64,000 nt of DNA from DAOTXS01 sp034433515 (GTDB lineage Bacteria; Chloroflexota; Anaerolineae; UBA4142), in the NCBI GenBank assembly GCA_034433515.1, contig DAOUAL010000085.1:5732-69731 (forward strand). The letters run 5' to 3'. Under the pieces are notes generated by a model. It was not told the DNA's origin and ran no database searches. It saw only the letters and a list, made by a program, of their open reading frames with translations. Each line of letters starts with the position of its first letter. Position 1 is the stretch's first letter. Made by a program: the position numbers and the translations under genes. Below, piece after piece: positions 52,136 to 60,915 of the stretch.

Positions 52136-52600
52136 ATGAAGGATGACAAAAGTGATGCGGTGCCGGTCGCGGCGGACGAGCCCGCTGCCAATCAAGCCCA
52201 GCCACCCGCGCCGCCCAAACTTGAACGTTTGCAGTTGCCGCTCGGTGCGTTCATTGCATTTCGCAAAAGCGGCGGCACCCCATTTGCATCGCGCGAGATT
52301 GTGATCTATCCGGATGGGCGCGTGAGTTACGGTGGACCGGATTTATCGAAAGAGGTTTACGCGCGCGTGGGGCGCAAGTTGAACGATGCGCAGATCGCGC
52401 GCTTGCGCAAGATGCTGAACCAAGCCGGTTTCTTTCGCTTGGCTTCGGTGCAAGGCAAACCACCCGCTGACGCGTACGCGTACGAAATCGTCGCGCGGTT
52501 GAGCAATCGCTCCAACGGGGTCCAAGTGTTTGATGGAAATATTCCAACCGCGCTTGAACCGCTTGTACAACAATTGAACGCGTTGATGCCCAAGGAATAA
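52136..52600 (+). CDS. Emfourin-like protein of unknown role
   Basis: The 154-residue soluble protein has a charged, Pro/Ala-rich N-terminal 35 residues. The remainder (AFIAFRKSGGTPFASREIVI, later LRKMLNQAGFF) resembles the emfourin/protealysin-inhibitor-like domain seen in many small bacterial proteins. No signal peptide is seen. GGGAG precedes the ATG. It may be cotranscribed with corA, 5 nt downstream. The function is not known. Confidence 0.65.
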   Translation: MKDDKSDAVPVAADEPAANQAQPPAPPKLERLQLPLGAFIAFRKSGGTPFASREIVIYPDGRVSYGGPDLSKEVYARVGRKLNDAQIARLRKMLNQAGFFRLASVQGKPPADAYAYEIVARLSNRSNGVQVFDGNIPTALEPLVQQLNALMPKE

Positions 52601-52605
52601 AGGGA

Positions 52606-53556
52606 ATGCCGATTACGCACATCAATCTGGATACCGGGGTAGCCACCCTCTTGACGTTGGATGCTGCGCGCCCGCTTGCCAACGGTCAAACGGTTTGGTT
52701 GGATGTGGCTGCGCCCACCGAAGATGATTTGAACTGGCTTGCACGCGAATACAATTTTCATCCCCTTGCCATCGAAGATTGCCGGCATTTTGATCAACGC
52801 GCCAAGGTGGAACCGTACGATGGCTATCTATTCATTTCGGTGGATGCGGTAACACGCCAGAACGGCGAGCTCGTGGCGCAAGAGATGGAAGTCTTTTTGG
52901 GCGCGGATTATCTCATCACCGTTCATCGTGAGCCGCTCGCCGCGATCGAAGCGATGCGCGCGCGCTGCCTCGCCGATTCGCGCACCGGTGCCTATCGCGC
53001 CGATATGATGTTGTACCAAATCGTGGACCAGATGGTAGATGCGTTCTTTCCCTTGCTCGACGAAATCGAAGACGAGATTGACGAACTGGAAGATGTGATT
53101 CTGGAGCATGCGACGCAAGCAACGATGCAACGTATCTTTGCATTGAAACAACAATTGGTCTATTTGCGCAAAATCGTTGCGCCGATGCGCGAGGCAATGA
53201 ACGCGCTCGCCGGCACACGCTACGAATTGATCAATCTGCGCACGGCGGTGTACTATCGCGATGTCTATGATCATCTGGTGCGCATCTATGACCTCATCGA
53301 AACTTCGCGCGATTTGTTGGGCAATGCGCTCGATGCGTACCTTTCGACCGTCTCGAACCGTTTGAACGAAGTGATGAAGCGGCTCACGCTCTTGACCACG
53401 ATCTTTATGCCGATTTCATTTCTGGTTGGCTTTGGCGGAATGAACTTTGCGCAAATACCTTTTGATGACCCCACTGCGTTTGGGGTGATGATAAGTTTGC
53501 TGATCATCGTCCCCATCGGAATGATGATTTGGTTTTGGCGAAGCAAGTGGGTGTAG
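52606..53556 (+). CDS. corA: CorA-type magnesium/cobalt transporter
   Basis: The 316-residue protein has a soluble N-terminal domain, a long helical stalk (EIEDEIDELEDVILEHATQA) and two C-terminal membrane helices. The pore signature is GGMNF at the end of the first helix (FLVGFGGMNF), a GMN motif. It forms a pentameric Mg2+ channel. The start is an ATG directly after AAAGGGA. Confidence 0.95.
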   Translation: MPITHINLDTGVATLLTLDAARPLANGQTVWLDVAAPTEDDLNWLAREYNFHPLAIEDCRHFDQRAKVEPYDGYLFISVDAVTRQNGELVAQEMEVFLGADYLITVHREPLAAIEAMRARCLADSRTGAYRADMMLYQIVDQMVDAFFPLLDEIEDEIDELEDVILEHATQATMQRIFALKQQLVYLRKIVAPMREAMNALAGTRYELINLRTAVYYRDVYDHLVRIYDLIETSRDLLGNALDAYLSTVSNRLNEVMKRLTLLTTIFMPISFLVGFGGMNFAQIPFDDPTAFGVMISLLIIVPIGMMIWFWRSKWV

Positions 53557-53583
53557 AAAGCAAGCCGCCGTAGGCAGGTTGAT

Positions 53584-54354
53584 ATGGATGCAATTTCGCA
53601 AGCAATCGTTGAGGTGTTGCAAAATAACAAGCCAGCCGCGCTTGCCACCGTGGTGAAGACGCGCGGCGCCAGCCCACGCAACGTGGGTGCAAAAATGCTC
53701 GTCTATCCGGATGGTTCGATTGTTGGTTCGATTGGCGGCGGCGAGATGGAATTGCGCGTGATTGCCGCGGCGAAGGACGCGCTGGCAGACGGACAACCAC
53801 GCTATCTCGATATGACGTTATCGAATGAAGAGCGCGGCGATCCGATGATCTGCGGCGGCGAGATGGAAATTTTCGTCGAACCGTTGCTCACCACGCCGAC
53901 GCTGGTGATTGTGGGGGCAGGGCATATTGGTGCGGCGGTCGCACAGTTGGGAAAATTTCTGGGCTTTCACATCATCGTGTTGGATGATCGCCCGGAGTTT
54001 GTGACGCCGGAAAATTTTCCTCATGCCGATGAGCGCATCGCGGGCGATCTAGTCGAAAAAATCAAACACATCGAAATCACGCCGCAAACGTTCGTGGTGT
54101 TGGTGACACGTGCGCACACGTTGGACGCGCAACTCCTCAGCGCAGTGGTGGACAAGCCAGCGGCGTACATCGGTATGCTAGGAAGCCGGCGACGTGTGCT
54201 CACCGTGATGGACACATTGAAAAAGCAAGGCGTGAGCGAAACTATGCTCGCCCGCGTGCACGCGCCGATTGGCTTGGAGATTCAAGCCGAGACGCCGCAA
54301 GAGATTGCGGTGAGCATTATGGCCCAAGTCATTCAAGTAAGAAGGGAAAAGTAA
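53584..54354 (+). CDS. XdhC/CoxI-family molybdenum-cofactor maturation protein
   Basis: The 256-residue protein has the XdhC N-domain (ATVVKTRGASPRNVGAKML, GSIGGGEME) and the Rossmann-like C-domain (VIVGAGHIGAAVAQLGK, YIGMLGSRRR). XdhC binds molybdenum cofactor and aids its sulfuration and insertion into xanthine dehydrogenase-type enzymes. It directly precedes the FAD-subunit gene, so it serves the dehydrogenase of this cluster. Confidence 0.93.
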   Translation: MDAISQAIVEVLQNNKPAALATVVKTRGASPRNVGAKMLVYPDGSIVGSIGGGEMELRVIAAAKDALADGQPRYLDMTLSNEERGDPMICGGEMEIFVEPLLTTPTLVIVGAGHIGAAVAQLGKFLGFHIIVLDDRPEFVTPENFPHADERIAGDLVEKIKHIEITPQTFVVLVTRAHTLDAQLLSAVVDKPAAYIGMLGSRRRVLTVMDTLKKQGVSETMLARVHAPIGLEIQAETPQEIAVSIMAQVIQVRREK

Positions 54355-54378
54355 AAAGTACGATTTTTGAGAGGTTCT

Positions 54379-55797
54379 ATGTGGGAACAATTCATCACGG
54401 CAACGTCCGTTGATCAAGTGATCGAATTGCTAGCTCAACACAAACGCGAGGCACGCCTGATCAACGGCGGCACCGATTTGATGCTCGAAATCGAACGAAA
54501 GGTGCGCACGCCTAAAATCGTGATTGATGTGAGCCGGATTCCCGGCTTGGACGAGATTCGCTTTCAAGATGGTGTGTTTCATCTGGGTGCAAGTGTAACG
54601 CACAATCAAGTGGTGGGCGATGAACGCTTGCGGGCGTATGCCTATCCGCTCGTACGCGCATGCTGGGAGGTCGGTGCGCCGCAGATTCGCAATCGCGGGA
54701 CGATTGCCGGCAATCTCATCACCGCCTCGCCGGCAAATGATACGATCACGCCGCTCTGGGCGATGGGGGCGTGGGTTACGCTCAAAAGTGTGCGCGGTGA
54801 ACGCGAGGTTGCGCTGGATGAGTTTATGCGCGGCGTGCGCCACACCGATCTAGAGCCGGATGAGATGCTCATCAAGATTTCGTTCCCGGCGTTGAAAGAG
54901 AACGAAGCCGGGACTTTTATCAAACTGGGTCTGCGGCGCGCCCAAGCTATCTCGGTAGTCAACGTGGCGGTTGTGCTTGGGTTCGCGTCGCCCGCCACAC
55001 GCCAATCGGTCATCGAATCGGCGTGGATCACGCTGGGTTCAGTTGCGCCCACCATTGTTGCCGCCGATGAAGCGCAACGCTTTTTGGTCGGCGAAACGTT
55101 GGACGATCATATCATTGATCAAGCCGCTCTGCTCGCGATGCAAGCCGCGCGACCGATTGATGATATTCGCGGCACCGCCGATTATCGGCGCGAGATGGTG
55201 CGCGTGTTGGTGGCGCGCGCGTTGCGTCAATTGCGCAATGGGACGGAACGCGCCGATTTTCCAACCAAGCCGGTGATGCTGTGGGGCAGAACCGATGGTA
55301 GGTTCCAAGTTCAAGGTTCAAAGTTAAAAGTTAGCCCGGACGTGATTGAGACGATTGTGAATGGCAAGCGATATGAGATTCGCGGTGCACACGATAAATC
55401 CTTGTTGCGTTTGTTGCGCGAAGACATCGGTTTGCTTGGCACCAAGGAAGGTTGCGCAGAAGGCGAGTGCGGGGCATGTACCGTTTTCCTGGATGGCATC
55501 GCGGTGATGAGTTGTTTGGTCCCGGCGCCACGCGCCCATCACGCCGAGATCGTAACGGTTGAAGGATTGCAGCACGACGATCGTTTGCATCCCTTGCAAC
55601 AAGCGTTCATCGAAACGGGTGCGGTGCAATGCGGTTATTGCACCCCGGGTTTCATTATGAGTGGCGCCGCTCTGTTGGATGAACAGCCGCACCCCACGCG
55701 CGACGATATTCGACACGCGCTTACCGGGAACTTGTGTCGCTGCACCGGCTATTATAAAATCATCGAGGCGGTAGAGCGCGCGCTTTTAGCACGATGA
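54379..55797 (+). CDS. Xanthine-dehydrogenase-family protein: FAD domain fused to a second [2Fe-2S] domain
   Basis: The 472-residue protein joins a FAD-binding medium subunit (about 1-305; GGTDLMLEIERK, GAPQIRNRGTIAGNL) to a small-subunit module (about 320-472; GCAEGECGACTVFL, CGYCTPGF, CRCTGYY). All eight cluster cysteines are present. The linker is encoded by GTTCAAR heptamers. The partner at 44957 already has its own [2Fe-2S] module, so the complex has two. GAGGT precedes the ATG. Confidence 0.93.
   Translation: MWEQFITATSVDQVIELLAQHKREARLINGGTDLMLEIERKVRTPKIVIDVSRIPGLDEIRFQDGVFHLGASVTHNQVVGDERLRAYAYPLVRACWEVGAPQIRNRGTIAGNLITASPANDTITPLWAMGAWVTLKSVRGEREVALDEFMRGVRHTDLEPDEMLIKISFPALKENEAGTFIKLGLRRAQAISVVNVAVVLGFASPATRQSVIESAWITLGSVAPTIVAADEAQRFLVGETLDDHIIDQAALLAMQAARPIDDIRGTADYRREMVRVLVARALRQLRNGTERADFPTKPVMLWGRTDGRFQVQGSKLKVSPDVIETIVNGKRYEIRGAHDKSLLRLLREDIGLLGTKEGCAEGECGACTVFLDGIAVMSCLVPAPRAHHAEIVTVEGLQHDDRLHPLQQAFIETGAVQCGYCTPGFIMSGAALLDEQPHPTRDDIRHALTGNLCRCTGYYKIIEAVERALLAR
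55302..55334. repeat. Heptanucleotide repeat in the FAD/[2Fe-2S] linker
   Basis: GTTCCAA, GTTCAAG, GTTCAAA, GTTAAAA and GTTAG follow in series and encode part of the linker FQVQGSKLKVS without a frame break. Confidence 0.78.
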
Positions 55798-56327
55798 TTG
55801 CGTGGATGGTGCGCGCCCTGTTGCATCCATCGTTGAGTGTGTTTCAAGACGCGCGTGCCCATGCGAACCTTGGACACGTGATCACTACGACACTCGCGCT
55901 GGGCATCGTTACCGGTTTCATCGGTGGCATCCTCAATTTCATTTCTGTTGGCGATTCACTTGTCGAGGGGATTACGCTAACGATCATCACGCCTTTTCGG
56001 TTGATGTTCGCGCTCATCGTGATGAATGCGATTTGGCTGGCGTTGTTACGCTTGCTTGGTGCGCATGGCGATTTTGCAACGCAAACTTGGTTGAGCGCGT
56101 TAACGATGATGCCGATGATCGCGTTGGCAAGTTTGCTCGCCGCGATTCCAACGATCGGTGCGGTGCTGGCAATCGGTGCGCTGGGGTACGGGAGTGTGGT
56201 GAACGCGTTTGCCTTGCGCGTAGCGCACGCCGAGTCATTATCGCGTGCATCGAACTTGGTTTTGGCGGCAGTGTCGTTGAGCGGCGGCATTTTGGGCTGG
56301 CTCGCAATGTCGAGTATTCCGCAATAG
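55794..56327 (+). CDS. Yip1-like membrane protein
   Basis: The 177-residue protein begins inside the preceding stop (ATGA) and has about five hydrophobic helices after a short N-terminal part (LLHPSLSVFQDARAHANLGH). The pattern resembles YIP1-domain proteins. Function unknown. It is the first of three small membrane proteins in a row. Confidence 0.65.
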   Translation: MIAWMVRALLHPSLSVFQDARAHANLGHVITTTLALGIVTGFIGGILNFISVGDSLVEGITLTIITPFRLMFALIVMNAIWLALLRLLGAHGDFATQTWLSALTMMPMIALASLLAAIPTIGAVLAIGALGYGSVVNAFALRVAHAESLSRASNLVLAAVSLSGGILGWLAMSSIPQ

Positions 56328-56337
56328 GAGGTGGGCA

Positions 56338-56844
56338 ATGCGCGTGGTGCAAACAACCTTTGGACTAGCCCTGGTCCTTTTTGGCGGCGTGCTGGTCTTG
56401 CTCACGAGTGGAATGATTACGTTGACGCTGCTGGGATTTGTAGGTATCTCACTGGTCTTGAGCGGATTGGTGTTTAGCGTGGCGGGGATCGCATCGCGTA
56501 AACAAATGGCGTGGTTGACCGTGCTTTTTGTGCCGGGCGCGCTCGCATTTGCGATGGGTGGAGTCTTGATGTACACTGAGATCGCCGGCGCCCAAGTATG
56601 GGCATACGCGTGGACGGTGCTGGTGATTGCGTTGGGCTTGGCGTTCCTAGGGATGTACTGGTTAGGTCCGCATGCTGGCTGGTTGCGCTGGGTAGGTGTG
56701 CTGGTGGGAGGTGTTGGCGTTTTGCTCTTTGCCTTGTTTTTCACGGCATTGTCGCCGGAACCATCAGCACGGATCATTGGTCCTATCGTATTGATTGGAT
56801 TGGGCTTGGTGTTTGCGGTCGGTGCGCTGGTACCGCAACGCTGA
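56338..56844 (+). CDS. Hydrophobic membrane protein, unknown
   Basis: The 168-residue protein is almost entirely six hydrophobic helices with few charged residues. I do not recognise a family. AGGAGG precedes the ATG, and the gene lies 10 nt after the Yip1-like gene, in the same operon. Confidence 0.65.
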   Translation: MRVVQTTFGLALVLFGGVLVLLTSGMITLTLLGFVGISLVLSGLVFSVAGIASRKQMAWLTVLFVPGALAFAMGGVLMYTEIAGAQVWAYAWTVLVIALGLAFLGMYWLGPHAGWLRWVGVLVGGVGVLLFALFFTALSPEPSARIIGPIVLIGLGLVFAVGALVPQR

Positions 56845-56861
56845 TTCACGGAGGAATCGAA

Positions 56862-57206
56862 ATGGACGAGTTACAACGCACGACAAACAAAAAGTTGGAA
56901 ACGGTTGCGTGGGGCGCGTTCTTTATTTGGTGGGGTGTCACTGCGTTGCTGACCTTCTTGCCAGCGGGCATCAACACCATCGGTATCGGGCTGATCTTGG
57001 TGGGCTTGAACGTGGCGCGCTATTATCTCCAAATCCCGACCAGTGGCTTTACCGTTGGGTTAGGCGTCATCGCATTGGTGCTGGGTGGCTTTGAGTTCAT
57101 CAAAACCGTGTTTGCTTTGCCCTTCCAGGTGGATATATTTCCGATTTTGCTGATCGTGTTGGGGGTTGTCCTGCTCGGACGTGAATTGATGCGCGGGAGA
57201 GACTAG
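56862..57206 (+). CDS. Small membrane protein with four helices, unknown
   Basis: The 114-residue protein starts MDELQRTTNKKLETVAWGAF after GGAGGAATCGAA. About four hydrophobic helices follow (FFIWWGVTALLTFLP; VGLGVIALVLGGFEF; FPILLIVLGVVLLGREL). It resembles LiaF/DUF5668-type small membrane proteins, but this is uncertain. xseB follows by 2 nt. Confidence 0.65.
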   Translation: MDELQRTTNKKLETVAWGAFFIWWGVTALLTFLPAGINTIGIGLILVGLNVARYYLQIPTSGFTVGLGVIALVLGGFEFIKTVFALPFQVDIFPILLIVLGVVLLGRELMRGRD

Positions 57207-57208
57207 GG

Positions 57209-57448
57209 ATGCCAAAAGCCAAACCAGAATCGTTTGAAAAACTGTTTGCCGAACTAGAAGAAACGATTGCCAAACTGGAAGCCGGCGATCTCTCGCTCGA
57301 TGAGTCGCTGGCACTGTATCAGCGCGGGATGGCACTCGCCAAGCAATGCGGTGATTTACTCGATCAAGCGGAATTGCGCATCAAGGTTCTAGCGCCGCAA
57401 GGGAACGAATTGATCGAAGCCGATTTAGACGAAGCAGAAGAGGACTAG
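57209..57448 (+). CDS. xseB: Exodeoxyribonuclease VII small subunit
   Basis: The 79-residue protein shows the XseB pattern SFEKLFAELEETIAKLEAGD, then LSLDESLALYQRGMALAKQC. It joins XseA to degrade single-stranded DNA. xseA is not adjacent, and the gene sits among membrane proteins. Confidence 0.95.
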   Translation: MPKAKPESFEKLFAELEETIAKLEAGDLSLDESLALYQRGMALAKQCGDLLDQAELRIKVLAPQGNELIEADLDEAEED

Positions 57449-57459
57449 TACGCGAAATT

Positions 57460-57900
57460 ATGGACGAGTTTTTTTCGAATCGTGTATTGCAAGCCATTTT
57501 TATCCCGTGGGCAATCGCACAAATTTCTAAACCGATTATCGAGTACATTCGCAAACGTAAACTGAATTTGCGTTTGCTGACGACGGCAGGCGGAATGCCC
57601 TCGTCGCATTCGGCGTTGGTGTGCGCGTTGGCGGCGGCCGTGGGTATCCGCGAGGGTTTGTCTTCCACCTTGTTTGCGGTCGCCTTTGCGCTTGCTGTCA
57701 TTGTAATGTACGACGCCGCCGGCGTGCGCCGCGCCGCGAGTATGCAGGCGCGGATTCTCAATCAAATCATTGATGAACTTTTTCAAGGACATCCTATCAG
57801 CGAAACCCGTTTGCGCGAACTCTTGGGTCATACCCCCATCGAAGTGGTGGTGGGTGCGTTATTAGGCATCTTGGGCGCGTGGTGGTGGATGACGCGCTAA
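57460..57900 (+). CDS. DUF212 / divergent PAP2-family membrane protein
   Basis: The 146-residue protein has the family motifs TTAGGMPSSHSALV and MYDAAGVRRAAS and a late HTPIEVVVGALLG. It resembles acid-phosphatase/haloperoxidase-type membrane phosphatases in divergent form. Substrate unknown. It closes this run of genes. Confidence 0.9.
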   Translation: MDEFFSNRVLQAIFIPWAIAQISKPIIEYIRKRKLNLRLLTTAGGMPSSHSALVCALAAAVGIREGLSSTLFAVAFALAVIVMYDAAGVRRAASMQARILNQIIDELFQGHPISETRLRELLGHTPIEVVVGALLGILGAWWWMTR

Positions 57901-57978
57901 CCCGCTTTGTAACCCGATTCTGACTTGGTTTGGACTGTTCTCGGTACGCCCGCCGATTAAGATAACGAGAAACTGACA

Positions 57979-58027
57979 ACTAGTCACTAGCGACTAGTGA
58001 CTAGCCACTAGTGACTAGCGCCTAGTC
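57979..58027. repeat. Heptanucleotide tandem repeat (ACTAGYN)
   Basis: Seven 7-mers in series: ACTAGTC, ACTAGCG, ACTAGTG, ACTAGCC, ACTAGTG, ACTAGCG, CCTAGTC. It ends 14 bases before the ATG of the Tat-type protein; the Shine-Dalgarno GGAGGTGAG follows at once. No gene is seen in 57901-58040. Confidence 0.9.
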
Positions 58028-58040
58028 TGGAGGTGAGAGT

Positions 58041-59102
58041 ATGCTTTCTCGCCGCGAGTTTCTACGATTATCTGTCCTCTATACCATCGGCGCGCTGACT
58101 GGCTGTGTTTCACCGGCACTGTCGCCCACGTCAACAACACAACCGACCTCTGCGTCCACCGTTGTGCCAACGGCTACGTGGATTCCGCCAACCGCAACCC
58201 CCGTAGCGCGCGCCACCCCAGTGCTGACCCCGACTGCTGTCCCCGTTGTTGTTCCCACGATGACGGCGACGCCGATTCCGCCCTCCGCTGGGCAACCCTA
58301 TCTTGTGGTTGCACGCGGAGCAAGCCCTGCCGCCATCACTCGTGCCGCGATTGAAGCGTTGGGGGGAATGCGCAAGTTTGTCAAGCCGGGCAATGATGTG
58401 ATTCTCAAGCCCAACATCTGCAACGCGCAAAATACCTTTGAGTACGCCTCCACAACCAATCCCGAAGTGCTGGCAGAACTGGTACGCTTGTGTCTGGACG
58501 CCGGCGCCAAGCGTGTGCGCGTGATGGATCAGCCCTTTAGCGGAACAGCCGATGCGGCTTATAAACGAAGCGGAATCAAAGAGGCGGTGGAAAAAGCCGG
58601 CGGTCAAATGGAAATTATGATGAACGCCAAATATGTCGAGACGCCACTGCCGAACGGACGCAGTCTTAAATCGAGCCGCATCTATCAGGACATTCTCAAA
58701 GCCGATGTGGTGATCAACGTGCCGATTGCCAAACATCACGGTTCGGCTCAAGTTACGCTGGCGATGAAGGGTTTGATGGGGGTGATTCTGAATCGCAACG
58801 AGATTCACACCGCGCTCGATCAACGTATCGCCGATTTGAGCACTGTCATCAAACCGACTCTTCATCTCATTGATGCCGTGCGTGTCCTGATGTCGCATGG
58901 ACCGACCGGCGGTTCGCTCGATTATGTGATGATGGGCAACACGGTGATTGCCAGCCACGACCCGGTGGCGGCGGACAGTTACGCGACACAACTCTTTTTC
59001 AAAAAGAAACCGCAAGAGATTGGGTACATCAAGTTTGGTGCAGAGATGGGGCTGGGACGGTACGACTTTGATCGGCTCGTCGTGAAAGAGGTAACCGTCT
59101 AA
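58041..59102 (+). CDS. DUF362 protein with Tat-type lipoprotein signal
   Basis: The 353-residue product has a twin-arginine start (SRREFLRL) and a lipobox-like LTGC (Cys22), then a Thr/Pro-rich tether to about residue 85. The rest follows the DUF362 pattern (VKPGNDVILKPNICN, INVPIAKHHGSAQVTLAMKG). DUF362 proteins often go with iron-sulfur proteins, as here with a polyferredoxin gene one base downstream. The role is unknown; folding before export fits the Tat signal. Confidence 0.85.
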   Translation: MLSRREFLRLSVLYTIGALTGCVSPALSPTSTTQPTSASTVVPTATWIPPTATPVARATPVLTPTAVPVVVPTMTATPIPPSAGQPYLVVARGASPAAITRAAIEALGGMRKFVKPGNDVILKPNICNAQNTFEYASTTNPEVLAELVRLCLDAGAKRVRVMDQPFSGTADAAYKRSGIKEAVEKAGGQMEIMMNAKYVETPLPNGRSLKSSRIYQDILKADVVINVPIAKHHGSAQVTLAMKGLMGVILNRNEIHTALDQRIADLSTVIKPTLHLIDAVRVLMSHGPTGGSLDYVMMGNTVIASHDPVAADSYATQLFFKKKPQEIGYIKFGAEMGLGRYDFDRLVVKEVTV

Positions 59103-59103
59103 G

Positions 59104-60648
59104 ATGCCGGCAACTCGTTGGCAACGTGCCCGCCAAATCACCCAACTCATCAGCGTCATCTTGTTTTTCTGGCTCGCCTTGCTCACCTTTCGCGACGCCG
59201 CATCACTCATCCCCCTCGATCTATATTTCCGCCTCGACCCGCTTGTTGCATTCGCCGCGATGATTGCTTCACGCGCGATTATCCCGGCGATGTTGCTTGC
59301 ACTGGCGATGATTGTTTTTAGTTTTGTATTTGGGCGCGCGTGGTGTGGTTGGCTTTGTCCATTCGGCGCTCTCCTCGATTGGTTTTCGCCGCGCCAATGG
59401 CGTGTGCCGGAAACGTGGCGGACTTGGAAAGGCATCAAGTACGTTCTTCTCATCATCATTGCTTGCGCCGCGTTGTTGGGTAACCTCTCCCTCATCATTT
59501 TCGATCCGATCACGATTCTCAATCGCACGTTCGGTAGCGTGGTGATGCCGGCGTTCAACGTCATTCTTGTTTCCATCGAGACGGCGTTGTATTCGATTGT
59601 GCCACCCTTGCAACCGGTATTCGATCTCATCGAACAAAATTCCCGCGGCACGGTCTTGCCGGCGCAACAAACGCACTATCAACTGGGATTGCTCTTGGCG
59701 ATTGTTTTCGTCGCGCTCGTTGGCTTGAACTGGGTCGTGCCGCGATTCTGGTGTCGTTATCTGTGTCCGCTTGGTGCGGTGTATGCATTGCAAGCCAAAA
59801 TTTCGTGGCTGCGCCCACGCGCCGTAAAAGATTGCAGTCATTGCGCCGCGTGTATGCGTGCGTGCCCGATGGGCGCCATCGCTGTTAGCAAACAAGGATT
59901 CACCGTTGACCCGGCGGAATGCGTGGTGTGTATGGATTGCGTTGCCGAGTGTCCGGAATCGGTGATTGCGCTCACCTTTGGCGGCCGTCGCGAACGGGAT
60001 CGTGCGTCGTTCGATTTGTCGCGCCGGCATTTGATTGGGGGTGCGCTGGTGAGCGTGGGTGCGATTGCCTTGTTCAAATCGGCGCCCGCCGCGCGCCGCG
60101 ACGATGCATGGTTGGTGCGCCCGCCCGGCGCACGCGAAGATAATTTTCTGGACCAGTGTATTCGTTGCGCCGAATGCACCAAAGTGTGTCCCACCGGCGG
60201 TTTGCAACCGAGTTTGTTTGAAGCCGGCATCGAAGGATTGTGGTCGCCGGTGTTGATCGCGCGGCTGGGGTATTGCGATTACTCGTGCAATGCGTGTGGA
60301 CAGATTTGTCCGACCGGGGCGATCCTGCCGTTGACGCTGGAGCAAAAACGTCAACAGGTCATCGGCATTGCGTACATTGATCAGAATCGGTGCATTCCTT
60401 GGGTCAGTTATCGTCCGTGCGTGGTGTGCGAAGAAATGTGTCCGGTGCCGGAAAAAGCCATTCGGATGGATGCGGTGGACGTGATAACACCGGATGGCAA
60501 GCCCGTGCGCTTGCAACGTCCGCGTGTGGTGTACGATCTGTGCATCGGTTGCGGAATTTGCGAGTATCAATGTCCGCTAGTCGGTCCCGCTGCGATTCGG
60601 GTGTACGCGCCCACTCACTTGCCACCCATCACGTCTATTGGATCATAG
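59104..60648 (+). CDS. Membrane polyferredoxin (NapH/NosR-like 4Fe-4S protein)
   Basis: The 514-residue protein has about five membrane helices in the first 240 residues with two CxxxCP motifs (CGWLCPFGAL, CRYLCPLGAV). The remaining part has about six cysteine sets of 4Fe-4S type (CSHCAACMRACP, CVVCMDCVAECP, CIRCAECTKVCP, CNACGQICP, CVVCEEMCP, CIGCGICEYQCP). A middle SRRHLIGGALVSVG looks like an internal twin-arginine segment. It probably carries electrons at the membrane, perhaps to the DUF362 protein. Confidence 0.9.
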   Translation: MPATRWQRARQITQLISVILFFWLALLTFRDAASLIPLDLYFRLDPLVAFAAMIASRAIIPAMLLALAMIVFSFVFGRAWCGWLCPFGALLDWFSPRQWRVPETWRTWKGIKYVLLIIIACAALLGNLSLIIFDPITILNRTFGSVVMPAFNVILVSIETALYSIVPPLQPVFDLIEQNSRGTVLPAQQTHYQLGLLLAIVFVALVGLNWVVPRFWCRYLCPLGAVYALQAKISWLRPRAVKDCSHCAACMRACPMGAIAVSKQGFTVDPAECVVCMDCVAECPESVIALTFGGRRERDRASFDLSRRHLIGGALVSVGAIALFKSAPAARRDDAWLVRPPGAREDNFLDQCIRCAECTKVCPTGGLQPSLFEAGIEGLWSPVLIARLGYCDYSCNACGQICPTGAILPLTLEQKRQQVIGIAYIDQNRCIPWVSYRPCVVCEEMCPVPEKAIRMDAVDVITPDGKPVRLQRPRVVYDLCIGCGICEYQCPLVGPAAIRVYAPTHLPPITSIGS

Positions 60649-60669
60649 ATTAGTGTGGCATCGAGGAGG

Positions 60670-60789
60670 CTGATCGTTGAGCCAATCAGGTGCAAAGAGA
60701 TTGTGGAAAAACATGGCGGCACAATTTGGGTGGAATCCCAGCCAGGCGAATGGACAAGTTTTCTGTTCACCCTGCCCAGCGGTAACTGA
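60670..60789 (+). pseudogene. C-terminal remnant of a sensor histidine kinase
   Basis: The plus-strand frame reads CKEIVEKHGGTIWVESQPGE and then SFLFTLPSGN before a stop. This is the end of a HATPase_c domain (IVExHGGxIWVES...FxFTLP). The rest of the kinase is missing; the previous gene ends 21 bases earlier. Confidence 0.75.
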
Positions 60790-60880
60790 GCCTAGATTTC
60801 GCACCTGTGCCGTCAAATAGACCATGTGGCTAGTCCAATCGGTCAGGCTAGGGTGCGAAAGCGAGTCTGAGTGAATGCAT

Positions 60881-60912
60881 CATCGGCGACCGATTCATCT
60901 CGGTCGCCGATG
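60881..60912. terminator. Strong hairpin after the decarboxylase gene
   Basis: CATCGGCGACCGA and TCGGTCGCCGATG form a perfect 13-bp stem with a 6-base loop just beyond the stop codon of the minus-strand gene. No T-run follows, so it may be a transcript-end hairpin rather than a true intrinsic terminator. Confidence 0.55.
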
Positions 60913-60915
60913 GCG

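Noticed and set aside
57979..58027. CRISPR array
   Set aside because: The units are 7 bases with no spacers; this is a simple heptamer tandem repeat.
58131..59651. 506-codon minus-strand frame over the DUF362 and polyferredoxin genes
   Set aside because: The plus strand encodes well-recognised proteins here; the antisense frame is low in recognisable motifs and arises from codon bias.
59269..60570. 433-codon minus-strand frame
   Set aside because: It is the antisense image of the cysteine-rich polyferredoxin, with Arg/His-rich composition and no family.
60796..60860. TTTCGCACC...GGTGCGAAA inverted pair as an insertion-sequence remnant
   Set aside because: Only 9 bp match, no duplication or second copy was seen, so it may be chance.
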